Below are positions 1 to 9,983 of a stretch of 64,000 bases of DNA, in pieces. Under the pieces are notes generated by a model that was not told the DNA's origin, did no database searches, and worked only from the letters and a program-made list of their open reading frames with translations. The DNA is from Tenacibaculum mesophilum (GTDB lineage: Bacteria; Bacteroidota; Bacteroidia; Flavobacteriales; Flavobacteriaceae). The position numbers were made by a program, and so were the translations under genes. The stretch lies in contig NZ_CP032544.1 in assembly GCF_003867075.1 (NCBI RefSeq), positions 372,001 through 436,000 on the forward strand. The letters are read 5' to 3'. How positions within the stretch are numbered: the stretch's first letter is position 1; each line of letters opens with the position of its first letter.

Positions 1-87
1 TTTATGATTGGTGATGGAGAACAAACAGGAGCTGTAATAGCAATCGTACTATTAATAGTTTCGTATATTTATAGTAAAAAAATATAA
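1..87 (+). CDS. C-terminal end of a membrane protein (partial)
   Basis: The frame is open from the first base and reads about 28 residues to a TAA at 85-87. It holds one hydrophobic stretch (AVIAIVLLIVSYIY) followed by a short Lys-rich tail, the usual end of an inner-membrane protein with a cytoplasmic C-terminus. The stop shares one base with the ATG of the OsmC gene, so the two are probably co-transcribed. Too little remains to name a family. Confidence 0.6.
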   Translation, partial: FMIGDGEQTGAVIAIVLLIVSYIYSKKI

Positions 88-497
88 TGAGCAACAATCC
101 AACAGCAACAGTTACTTTAACTGACCGAAATTACTTAGCAGAAGCAAAAATGAGAAATCATTTTGCTGTTATTGATGAGCCTTTAGACAAAGGAGGAGAC
201 GATAATGGACCAACTCCAGTAGAATATTTACTAACTGCAATTGGTGGATGTGTGTCTATTACTTTGAGAATGTATGCAGAGAGGAAAGGATGGGACTTAG
301 GAAAAGTTACAGTAAATGTTAGCCAAAAAGAACAATTAACTCCAGAAGGAATTAAAAAATCATTAGTAGAAGAAATTTCATTCGAAAAAGAAGTTACAGA
401 AGAGCAGCATACTAAACTATTAGAAATAGCAGGTAAATGCCCAGTAGCTAAAATGGTGAAAGGTGAAACAGAAATTGAGTCAAAAATAACAACATAG
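87..497 (+). CDS. OsmC family peroxiredoxin-like protein
   Basis: A 136-residue protein of typical OsmC/YhfA length. OsmC/Ohr proteins are cytoplasmic thiol-dependent peroxidases or related small-molecule enzymes. The family signature GPTPVEYLLTAIGGC lies at residues 41-55, giving Cys55; the second conserved cysteine is Cys118 in KCPV. The central-helix Glu of PVEYLL is present. The start overlaps the preceding stop by one base and the stop directly abuts the next ATG, so this is inside an operon with FMN reductase, the CDGSH protein and GNAT. Whether it reduces hydroperoxides (Ohr-like) or belongs to the YhfA-like branch cannot be decided from motifs; the short N-terminus favours the latter. 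Confidence 0.88.
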   Translation: MSNNPTATVTLTDRNYLAEAKMRNHFAVIDEPLDKGGDDNGPTPVEYLLTAIGGCVSITLRMYAERKGWDLGKVTVNVSQKEQLTPEGIKKSLVEEISFEKEVTEEQHTKLLEIAGKCPVAKMVKGETEIESKITT

Positions 498-1028
498 ATG
501 AAAAAAATAATCGCTTTCGCAGGTAGTAACAGCAAAAAATCAATAAACAAACAATTAGTAACATATGCTTCTAGCTTATTAGGTGGAATTGAAGTTTCAG
601 TATTAGATTTAAACGATTATCCATTACCTATTTATGGAATTGATAAAGAAATAGAAGAAGGTGTACCAGAAAATGCCGCAATATTTCTAGAAAAAATTAA
701 AGAAGCAGATGGAATAGCTGTATCGTTAGCAGAACATAATGGTAATTTTACGGTAGCTTTTAAGAATATTATAGACTGGATGTCGCGTATAGAACAAAAA
801 ATATGGCATAATAAACCAATGCTATTATTATCAACTTCTCCTGGAGGTAGAGGAGGGGCGTCGTCAATGGCAATAGCTAAAAATGGATTTCCTCATATGG
901 GAGCAAATGTTATAGCAGATTTTTCTTTACCGAAATTTTATGATAACTTTAATGACGGAAGGATTGTAAATGAGGAGTTTAATGAAGAAATAAAAGAAGC
1001 AGTTACAACTTTCCAAAAAGCAGTATAA
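498..1028 (+). CDS. NAD(P)H-dependent FMN reductase family protein
   Basis: A 176-residue flavodoxin-fold protein. The N-terminal GSNSKKSIN (residues 9-17) is the phosphate-binding loop for FMN, and the SPGGRGGASSM segment near residues 114-124 is the second flavin loop of the NADPH_dep_red/ArsH-like family. Members transfer electrons from NAD(P)H to FMN, quinones or azo compounds. The usual PEYNGS motif reads AEHNGNF here, a small deviation. The ATG follows the OsmC stop with no gap, so translation is likely coupled. Its place in a cluster of redox proteins suggests an oxidative-stress role (inference); the substrate is unknown. Confidence 0.85.
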   Translation: MKKIIAFAGSNSKKSINKQLVTYASSLLGGIEVSVLDLNDYPLPIYGIDKEIEEGVPENAAIFLEKIKEADGIAVSLAEHNGNFTVAFKNIIDWMSRIEQKIWHNKPMLLLSTSPGGRGGASSMAIAKNGFPHMGANVIADFSLPKFYDNFNDGRIVNEEFNEEIKEAVTTFQKAV

Positions 1029-1045
1029 ACATAAAATTTTAAGTT

Positions 1046-1477
1046 ATGTCAGAAGCAAAGGAAATTGTAAAGAACTATAGTAATAATGATATTACTGTAG
1101 TTTGGAAGCCAAACAAATGTATCCATTCAAAAAAATGTTGGAAAGGTTTGATACAGGTTTTTAATCCACAAAATAGACCTTGGATTAAGATGGATGGAGC
1201 TACTACAGAAAGAATTAAAAAGCAAGTAGAGGAATGCCCATCAGGAGCTTTATCATATATTTCAAAAAGAGAAGGGAGTCAAGCAGCAGCTCATACAGAA
1301 ACTAAGGTAGAAGCATTAGAAGATGGTCCTTTATTAATTTACGGAACTCTGCATGTAACTAATCTGGATGGTACAACAGAAAAGAAAAATAAAACAACTG
1401 CTTTTTGCAGGTGTGGGGCTTCTCATAACAAACCATATTGTGATGGTACACATGTAAAAGTTGAGTTTAAAGGGTAA
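1046..1477 (+). CDS. YjdI-type mono-cluster ferredoxin fused to CDGSH iron-sulfur domain
   Basis: 143 residues with two iron-sulfur modules. Residues 1-75 match the YjdI divergent 4Fe-4S domain, with Cys25, Cys31 and Cys64. Residues 121-136 hold CRC-x8-CDGTH, the CDGSH (mitoNEET-type) 2Fe-2S ligand set Cys121, Cys123, Cys132 and His136. In E. coli the YjdI domain is a stand-alone protein encoded beside yjdJ; here it is joined to the CDGSH module and followed two bases later by the GNAT protein. A role in electron transfer or redox sensing is inferred from the family. It lies 17 bases after the FMN reductase gene. Confidence 0.88.
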   Translation: MSEAKEIVKNYSNNDITVVWKPNKCIHSKKCWKGLIQVFNPQNRPWIKMDGATTERIKKQVEECPSGALSYISKREGSQAAAHTETKVEALEDGPLLIYGTLHVTNLDGTTEKKNKTTAFCRCGASHNKPYCDGTHVKVEFKG

Positions 1478-1479
1478 TT

Positions 1480-1761
1480 ATGAAAGTACAGCAAGAAGAC
1501 AATGATAAAAAAGGAGAGTTCTATATTGAAGTTGAAGGGAATAGAGCTGCTTTAATGACGTATACTTGGGCAGGTAAGGATAAATTAATTATAGATCATA
1601 CTGAAGTTGGTGATGATTTAAGAGGAAAAGGAGTAGGATATAAGTTGGTAGCAGCCTCGGTAAATTTTGCTAGAAGTAAAAATATCAAAATTCTTCCATT
1701 ATGCCCATTTGCTAAATCAGTTTTTGATAAAAAGCCTGAATACTCAGACGTTTTAGCTTAA
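1480..1761 (+). CDS. YjdJ-type GNAT N-acetyltransferase
   Basis: A 93-residue minimal GNAT protein (COG2388 family). The acetyl-CoA loop RGKGVGYKL is at residues 48-56, followed by the helix and the LPLCPFAK strand with Cys75, which is typical of the small YjdJ/GTLF3B-like subgroup. The substrate is not known for this family. It starts two bases after the CDGSH protein stops, copying the yjdI-yjdJ pairing of enterobacteria and supporting a linked function. Confidence 0.85.
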   Translation: MKVQQEDNDKKGEFYIEVEGNRAALMTYTWAGKDKLIIDHTEVGDDLRGKGVGYKLVAASVNFARSKNIKILPLCPFAKSVFDKKPEYSDVLA

Positions 1762-1801
1762 ATAAAATTCCTTTTCAATATTTGTAAAGAATTTATATTC
1801 C

Positions 1802-1832
1802 TTGGTATATAAATGTGTGTTTTGTATTTTTG
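1802..1832 (+). promoter_or_regulatory. Bacteroidetes-type promoter for the glutaredoxin-like gene
   Basis: TTG at 1802-1804, a 20-base spacer, then TATTTTTG at 1825-1832, matching the flavobacterial consensus TTG-N17-23-TAnnTTTG. It sits 23 bases upstream of the ATG at 1856, so this gene has its own promoter rather than depending on the upstream operon. Confidence 0.7.
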
Positions 1833-1843
1833 TACTCAAAATA

Positions 1844-1849
1844 AGGAGG
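1844..1849 (+). promoter_or_regulatory. strong Shine-Dalgarno sequence
   Basis: AAGGAGG (1843-1849) lies six bases before the ATG at 1856. Flavobacterial genes rarely use Shine-Dalgarno pairing, and most starts in this window have none, so this one both fixes the start and stands out. Confidence 0.6.
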
Positions 1850-1855
1850 TTAAAA

Positions 1856-2104
1856 ATGAAGATAGTTTTATATGGTAGAAAAGGACATGCACATACAGTT
1901 GCATATAAAAACTTTTTAAAATCTGCAGAAGTACCATTTGAATATAAAGATGTTTCTGTTGATGATGAAGCAAAAGAACACACGAAAGAATTATATGAAG
2001 GTCAAGTTAAATATCCAACGCTATTTGTTGATGATGAAGTGTATCTGACACCATCATCAGATACTTTCAACAAATTAATGCAAGACTTAAAGTTAAAAGG
2101 ATAA
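1856..2104 (+). CDS. glutaredoxin-like protein lacking the CxxC active site
   Basis: 82 residues. The beta-alpha-beta start IVLYGRKG, the TLFVDDEVYL strand near residue 55 (the cis-Pro region of glutaredoxins) and the length all fit a glutaredoxin/thioredoxin fold. Where glutaredoxins carry CPYC this protein reads HAHT (residues 10-13), and the protein has no cysteine at all, so it cannot do dithiol or monothiol chemistry. I chose the ATG at 1856 because AGGAGG precedes it by seven bases, unusual in this phylum, and because a good promoter ends at 1832; upstream codons of the same frame run through that promoter. A binding or regulatory role is possible. Fold call is inference from pattern. 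Confidence 0.7.
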   Translation: MKIVLYGRKGHAHTVAYKNFLKSAEVPFEYKDVSVDDEAKEHTKELYEGQVKYPTLFVDDEVYLTPSSDTFNKLMQDLKLKG

Positions 2105-2153
2105 TCTTATTTTAATAAAAAAGGCTAATAGCTAACAGCTAATTACCAAAGCA

Positions 2154-2594
2154 ATGGGAGATATTTCAAAAGATATTAATTCAAAGTTTCCAAATAATAA
2201 AATTAAAGCGTTTATAAATATTAAATACACTGCCAATTGGATAAACAGTCAAGAAAATGAGTTTTTTAAGCAGTACAGTATTTCATCTCAACAATTTAAT
2301 ATTCTTCGTATTTTAAGAGGAGCAAAAGAAGCGATAAAAGTTCAAACAATAAAAGATAGAATGATTGAACGAGCTCCAAATGCTACGAGATTAATGGATA
2401 AATTATACGAGAAGAATTTAATAGATCGTGAAAGATGTAAGCATGATAGAAGAGTAGTTTATATAAGTATTACGCAACAAGGAAAAAAGTTATTAAAAGC
2501 AATAGATGATAAGTTACATTTAGATTTTATTGAAAATTTAACGGAAGAAGAAGCTACACAACTTAGTGGTTTACTAGATAAAATTAGACAATAG
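2154..2594 (+). CDS. MarR family transcriptional regulator
   Basis: 146 residues, normal MarR length. The winged HTH spans about residues 45-110: recognition helix around NATRLMDKLYEKNLI (76-90) and wing with the conserved D-R-R at 98-100 before VVYISIT. MarR proteins bind DNA as dimers and respond to phenolics or oxidants. No cysteine sits near the N-terminus; the only one, Cys95, lies in the wing. Its place just after OsmC and glutaredoxin-like genes suggests it controls them (inference). The 49-base gap before it contains three copies of AGCTAA or a close variant. Confidence 0.87.
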   Translation: MGDISKDINSKFPNNKIKAFINIKYTANWINSQENEFFKQYSISSQQFNILRILRGAKEAIKVQTIKDRMIERAPNATRLMDKLYEKNLIDRERCKHDRRVVYISITQQGKKLLKAIDDKLHLDFIENLTEEEATQLSGLLDKIRQ

Positions 2595-2761
2595 ATTTTG
2601 TGTTTATAGTTAATAAAAGGGAAATATAGATTAAAAAATACGCCTTTTAAGAAATAGAAATTACATGAGTGTATAAAAAAGTTATTATCCTTTTAAAAAT
2701 AAGAGGTTTATCTTGTGTTATAAGTAGTCTTTTACCTAGGTATTCCTAAATAATGCTTAGA

Positions 2762-2769
2762 TATATTTG
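2762..2769 (+). promoter_or_regulatory. -7 element for the lipoprotein gene
   Basis: TATATTTG matches the Bacteroidetes -7 box TAnnTTTG and lies 29 bases before the ATG at 2799. No TTG is found at the expected spacing. Confidence 0.4.
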
Positions 2770-2798
2770 AGTTGATTAATTAACCCAAACTCAATTTT

Positions 2799-5422
<2,624 letters not shown>

Positions 5423-5445
5423 TAGTATATAAATTTAAAATCACT

Positions 5446-5477
5446 AAAAAAGTCTTGCCAATGCAAGACTTTTTTTA
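5446..5477 (+). terminator. rho-independent terminator
   Basis: AAAGTCTTGC, loop CAAT, GCAAGACTTT, then a T run. It follows fadH by about 24 bases. Confidence 0.85.
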
Positions 5478-5552
5478 TGCGTAAAACTACAGTGAATAAG
5501 TCTAAATAATTACCGATATTTGTAGCTCACATTTTATTGAAAAAAGTAAATT

Positions 5553-5735
5553 ATGGCAATGAACAAAAACACTGTCCTAGGTTGGGCAACGCTTATAATG
5601 GTATTAATGGGGGTTTTACTTATTGGATTAGCAGTATTTAAATATGATGAAATAGCAGGGTATGGATTTGGAGCTGTTGGTTTAGGTTTTTTTGCAAATG
5701 CATGGGTGTTTAATGCCCTAAAAGGAAGAGTTTAA
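5553..5735 (+). CDS. small membrane protein upstream of ettA
   Basis: 60 residues with two predicted transmembrane segments (about 9-29 and 35-55) joined by a short loop FKYDEIAGYG. It resembles the flavobacterial 'CAL67264 family membrane protein' that I recall from annotations; that name carries no function. It ends 19 bases before ettA and is probably co-transcribed with it. Confidence 0.72.
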   Translation: MAMNKNTVLGWATLIMVLMGVLLIGLAVFKYDEIAGYGFGAVGLGFFANAWVFNALKGRV

Positions 5736-5754
5736 TTAAAGAAAATATAGAGAA

Positions 5755-7446
5755 ATGAGCGACGATAAAAAAGTCATTTTTTCAATGAATAAGGTCTCTA
5801 AGACCTACCAAAGTACAGGAAAACAGGTTCTTAAAGATATCTATTTAAGTTTCTTTTATGGAGCTAAAATTGGTATTTTAGGTTTAAACGGTTCAGGTAA
5901 GTCTACTTTGTTAAAAATTATAGCAGGAGTAGAAAAAAACTACCAAGGAGATGTTACGTTCTCTCCAGGTTATAAAGTAGGATATTTAGAACAAGAACCT
6001 CAGTTAGACGAAGATAAAACCGTTTTAGAAGTTGTTAAAGAAGGAGTAGCAGAAACAGTTGCTATTTTAGATGAATACAACAAAATAAACGATATGTTTG
6101 GCTTAGAAGAAGTATATTCTGATGCAGATAAGATGCAAAAGTTAATGGATCGTCAAGCTGAACTACAAGATAAGATTGATGCTTCTAATGCATGGGAATT
6201 AGATACTAAGTTAGAAATAGCGATGGATGCTTTGCGTACGCCAGAAGGAGATAAGAAAATCGGAGTATTATCTGGAGGAGAGCGTCGTCGTGTTGCCTTA
6301 TGTCGTTTATTATTACAAGAACCAGAAATTTTATTATTAGATGAGCCTACCAACCACTTAGATGCAGAATCTGTACATTGGTTAGAGCATCATTTAGCAC
6401 AATATAAAGGAACGGTAATTGCAGTAACACACGACCGTTATTTCTTAGATAACGTTGCAGGTTGGATTTTAGAATTGGATAGAGGTGAAGGTATTCCATG
6501 GAAAGGAAACTATTCATCTTGGTTAGACCAAAAATCTAAACGTTTAGCTCAAGAAAGTAAAACAGCCTCTAAGCGTCAAAAAACTTTAGAACGAGAGTTA
6601 GAATGGGTACGTCAAGGAGCAAAAGGTCGTCAAACAAAGCAAAAAGCACGTTTGAAGAACTATGAAAAGTTAATGAGTCAAGATCAGAAGCAGACGGAAG
6701 AAAAATTAGAAATATACATTCCTAATGGTCCTCGTTTAGGAACGAACGTAATAGAAGCTACAGGTGTTTCTAAAGCTTATGAAGACAAATTATTATACGA
6801 AAATTTAGAGTTCAACCTACCACAAGCCGGAATTGTAGGAATTATTGGTCCGAACGGAGCTGGTAAAACCACTATTTTTAGAATGATCATGGGAGAAGAA
6901 ACTCCTGATGCGGGAAGCTTTAAAGTAGGGGAAACAGCTAAAATAGCTTATGTAGATCAGTCACATTCTAATATTGACCCAGAAAAATCTATTTGGGAGA
7001 ACTTCTCTGAAGGTCAAGATTTAGTGATGATGGGAGGTAAACAAGTAAATTCAAGAGCTTATTTAAGTCGTTTCAACTTCTCGGGAAGTGAGCAAAATAA
7101 AAAAGTAGCAACCTTATCAGGAGGGGAGCGTAACCGTTTGCATTTAGCAATGACGTTAAAGGAAGAAGGTAACGTATTGTTATTAGATGAGCCAACAAAC
7201 GATTTAGATGTAAATACTTTACGAGCTTTAGAAGAAGGTTTAGAAAATTTTGCAGGATGTGCTGTGGTAATTTCGCACGATAGATGGTTTTTAGATCGTA
7301 TTTGTACACATATCTTAGCTTTCGAAGGAGATAGTCAAGTGTATTTCTTTGAAGGTTCTTTCTCTGATTATGAAGAGAACAAGAAGAAGCGTTTAGGAGG
7401 AGATTTAATGCCTAAGCGAATTAAATATAAGAAGTTAATCAGGTAA
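5755..7446 (+). CDS. ettA: energy-dependent translational throttle protein EttA (ABC-F ATPase)
   Basis: 563 residues with two ABC domains and no membrane segments, as in ABC-F proteins. First Walker A GLNGSGKST at 43-51, signature LSGGERRR, Walker B LLLDEPTNHLD at 193-203; then a Lys/Arg-rich linker of the P-site interaction type (about 245-320); second Walker A GPNGAGKT at 365-372, signature LSGGERNR, and a second Walker B LLDEPTNDLD near 475-485. EttA binds the ribosomal E site and gates the first peptide bond according to energy charge. Both catalytic Glu residues are present. It is followed directly by a terminator. Confidence 0.95.
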   Translation: MSDDKKVIFSMNKVSKTYQSTGKQVLKDIYLSFFYGAKIGILGLNGSGKSTLLKIIAGVEKNYQGDVTFSPGYKVGYLEQEPQLDEDKTVLEVVKEGVAETVAILDEYNKINDMFGLEEVYSDADKMQKLMDRQAELQDKIDASNAWELDTKLEIAMDALRTPEGDKKIGVLSGGERRRVALCRLLLQEPEILLLDEPTNHLDAESVHWLEHHLAQYKGTVIAVTHDRYFLDNVAGWILELDRGEGIPWKGNYSSWLDQKSKRLAQESKTASKRQKTLERELEWVRQGAKGRQTKQKARLKNYEKLMSQDQKQTEEKLEIYIPNGPRLGTNVIEATGVSKAYEDKLLYENLEFNLPQAGIVGIIGPNGAGKTTIFRMIMGEETPDAGSFKVGETAKIAYVDQSHSNIDPEKSIWENFSEGQDLVMMGGKQVNSRAYLSRFNFSGSEQNKKVATLSGGERNRLHLAMTLKEEGNVLLLDEPTNDLDVNTLRALEEGLENFAGCAVVISHDRWFLDRICTHILAFEGDSQVYFFEGSFSDYEENKKKRLGGDLMPKRIKYKKLIR

Positions 7447-7464
7447 ATAAAACATTTATAAAAT

Positions 7465-7500
7465 AAAACTCGAAGCTATTAACTTCGAGTTTTTCTTTTT
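7465..7500 (+). terminator. rho-independent terminator
   Basis: AAAACTCGAAG (7465-7475) pairs with CTTCGAGTTTT (7483-7493) and is followed by a T-rich run. It ends ettA. Confidence 0.88.
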
Positions 7501-7717
7501 CAATAACAATCATCCCCTCAAATTGCAAAACTGTTTTAGTAGATAGTTTTCCATAGTAGTAGTTATTATGTTAATGTTTTGTTAGTAACAACTATTATGC
7601 CGAAATGAAAAATATTCAATAAAAATAGAATTAAATATTTTTTTTAAATGTTTCAAAGGGTTTTAAATGTAAAAAAAATAAATAATTAACTAAGTTTAAC
7701 AAAATTTAAAATTTGCT

Positions 7718-9223
7718 GTGATAAAAAAAACAATAAAAATAATTGTAATAATAGTAGTCCTATTTTCGGTCTTAATTTTGAGTCTGAACTATATAGCAGC
7801 AGGTAAAATTGAAAAAAAACTGACAGAAACCTTAGTTAAAAAACATATTAATTATACAGGAAAAGTAAAAGCTAATGTATTATTAGGTAATATTAGTATT
7901 GATGATTTTTTTTTAGAAAAAGATAGTATACATCTTAAAATAAATAACTTAAGTGTAAAAGGAGTTTCTTATTATGCTTACTTTATTAAAGATAAACTAT
8001 CAATCGATAAAATAGTCTTAAATAGTTCTATTATAAAAGGAAAAATACCTAAAGATATATTTAATGCTAAGGAAAAAGATACCACACATAAAAAAAAGAG
8101 AATGCCAATAACTATTGATGAGTTAGAAATTAAAAATTCAGCTTTAGCTATTATAAATGATAAAAATTACCCTATTACTATAGATAACTATAGGTTAAAA
8201 CTTACAAAATTAGAATACTCAAAAGATTTAAAAACGACAATTCCTTTTCTATATGAAAAAATTTCATTGAAGCTTAATGCTTTTGATGCACAGGGTTCAG
8301 AAATTCAATCTTATAGCATAGCTAATCTTAAATTGGAGGATAATTTTCTTAAACTTGATAGTGTGAAAATTACTCCTCTTAAACCTAGAAAGAACTACAT
8401 ATATCATGTTCCTTATGAAAAGGATATATTAGATTTATTTATTAAAAAAATAGAAGTACCTAAAATAAAATTAACAAATAAAAAAAAGTTACTTTTTACT
8501 ATTGACAAAATATTAATAAGTGATGGAGACTTTGGTGTATACCTAGATGCAACAGTTCTTAATCATAGAAACAAAAGAAAAGACTTATATAGTAAGAGTC
8601 TAAGAGAACTACCAATTAATTTTGTAATTGATAGTATTAAAATAAAGGATACTAAAATTACTTATGAAGAGCTAACTAATAAGGAAAGAAAAGCAGGATT
8701 GGTAAGTTTTGAAAACATTGATGCAATTGTAACTAACTTGACAAATGTTAAAATAAAAGATAGCATTCCAACTACAATTGTTAAGATTAAAAGTGACTTT
8801 ATGGGAACATCTCCTTTATCAATTGATTGGAGATTCAATATAGCAGATGTTAATGATGCTTTTACAATTAAAGGAAAACTTTATGAAGTAAGTTCAAAAA
8901 ATATAAACTCATTTATAGAGCCTGCACTAAATATAAAGTGCGAAGGTAAAATAGATAAGCTGTTTTTTAATTTTTATGGTAATGATAATTTTTCTAATGG
9001 AGATTTTGCTATAGCATTTAAAAACCTTGAGTTGAAAATGCTCAATAAGCAAAAAGGAGTAAAAAAAGTAGTTTCTTGGTTAGCTAATTTATTTGTGAAA
9101 AATTCTTCAAAAAATAAATTAGAAAAGGTAGAAATAAAAAACTTTGAAAGAGATCAAACTCGTTCTTTTTGGAACTTTTTGTGGAAGAATGTAGAAGAGG
9201 GGTTAAGAAAATCACTTATTTAG
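7718..9223 (+). CDS. large membrane-anchored AsmA/DUF748-like protein
   Basis: 501 residues starting at GTG (7718). One N-terminal transmembrane segment (about 7-27) is followed by a long mostly beta region rich in repeated short strands of the type 'I+DSxIxGKI', as in AsmA/DUF748-like proteins that sit in the periplasm. The C-terminal LANLFVKNSSKN... FWNFLWKNVEEGLRKSL end is typical of that group in Bacteroidetes. AsmA-like proteins are linked to lipid transport between membranes, but nothing here proves it. Stands alone, with 271 bases of AT-rich DNA upstream that show no clear element. Confidence 0.72.
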   Translation: MIKKTIKIIVIIVVLFSVLILSLNYIAAGKIEKKLTETLVKKHINYTGKVKANVLLGNISIDDFFLEKDSIHLKINNLSVKGVSYYAYFIKDKLSIDKIVLNSSIIKGKIPKDIFNAKEKDTTHKKKRMPITIDELEIKNSALAIINDKNYPITIDNYRLKLTKLEYSKDLKTTIPFLYEKISLKLNAFDAQGSEIQSYSIANLKLEDNFLKLDSVKITPLKPRKNYIYHVPYEKDILDLFIKKIEVPKIKLTNKKKLLFTIDKILISDGDFGVYLDATVLNHRNKRKDLYSKSLRELPINFVIDSIKIKDTKITYEELTNKERKAGLVSFENIDAIVTNLTNVKIKDSIPTTIVKIKSDFMGTSPLSIDWRFNIADVNDAFTIKGKLYEVSSKNINSFIEPALNIKCEGKIDKLFFNFYGNDNFSNGDFAIAFKNLELKMLNKQKGVKKVVSWLANLFVKNSSKNKLEKVEIKNFERDQTRSFWNFLWKNVEEGLRKSLI

Positions 9224-9430
9224 CTAGAAAATAGGGCTCGTATTAAAAAGTAACTAGAATTCAAAAGAAGAGAGTTTCATTTATTATAATGGAATTATAA
9301 ATACTTCACTATTAACAGTATTTTATTATGGATAACACTTGTATATGAACAATAGCTATAGGTACACTTCATAAAAATCAATAACAAAAAAGTAATTATA
9401 GAGAACAAAAGATAAGACATATAAAAAACA

Positions 9431-9454
9431 AAACCTCATTATTATATGAGGTTT
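9431..9454. terminator. bidirectional hairpin between convergent genes
   Basis: AAACCTCAT and ATGAGGTTT form a 9-bp stem with a 6-base loop between the AsmA-like gene (+) and the zinc-ribbon lipoprotein gene (-). AT-rich flanks on both sides allow termination either way. Confidence 0.65.
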
Positions 9455-9467
9455 AAAATATTATTTT

Positions 9468-9926
9468 TTAACTATGAAAAGCAGCGTTATGAACTAGCTT
9501 TCCACCACAACTCTTACATTGACCTGAATTATCTGAACCAATAGTACAACCGTTAGAACAAGTATAATGATATTGTCCTGCTGCATTTGGACCAGAAGTG
9601 GGGGGCGTTACAGGTGTTGATATTGGTGAGTTCGAAGTTTTGTTTTGGGTATTATGAAAGCCTTGGTTATGAGCAAGAGGAGTTTTACAAACAGGGCAAG
9701 AGGTGCCTTGAACACTTGAAGTTCCTCCTTTACATTTGTTAGGGCATATATAATGTGCACCTCCAATAACATTAGTAGAAATATTTCTAGTATTTGGAAG
9801 TTTTGGTATAGGACGTTCGTTTAAGGGAACCGTTAATGGGTTTAAAGGAGTTTTTTTTTCTTCTGTTTTACAAGAATAAAAACAGCATAATAAAACGAAT
9901 ATTGGGAGTATTTTTTTCATATTCAA
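9468..9926 (-). CDS. lipoprotein with two tandem zinc-ribbon-like modules
   Basis: 152 residues. A signal peptide ends in the lipobox FYSC (Cys19, counting from the first Met; a second Met two codons later is an equally good start). After a Pro-rich linker come two related modules, each shaped as Y-x-C-x3-C, about 14-16 residues, C-x-x-C, then K-x-L-x-H-N-x-x-F-H. This resembles the heavy-metal-binding domain (YTCPMHP...CPKCGM) found in copper and zinc handling proteins. A periplasmic metal-binding role is inferred. It lies behind lpdA but a terminator separates them. Confidence 0.72.
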   Translation of the reverse strand: MNMKKILPIFVLLCCFYSCKTEEKKTPLNPLTVPLNERPIPKLPNTRNISTNVIGGAHYICPNKCKGGTSSVQGTSCPVCKTPLAHNQGFHNTQNKTSNSPISTPVTPPTSGPNAAGQYHYTCSNGCTIGSDNSGQCKSCGGKLVHNAAFHS

Positions 9927-9930
9927 ATAT

Positions 9931-9960
9931 AAAAAAACCTCGCCAAAAATGACGAGGTTA
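9931..9960 (-). terminator. terminator of lpdA
   Basis: Read on the minus strand: AACCTCG, loop, CGAGGTT and a run of seven T. It sits between lpdA and the zinc-ribbon lipoprotein gene. Confidence 0.8.
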
Positions 9961-9983
9961 TAGTTATATAAAGTTTGAGAATT

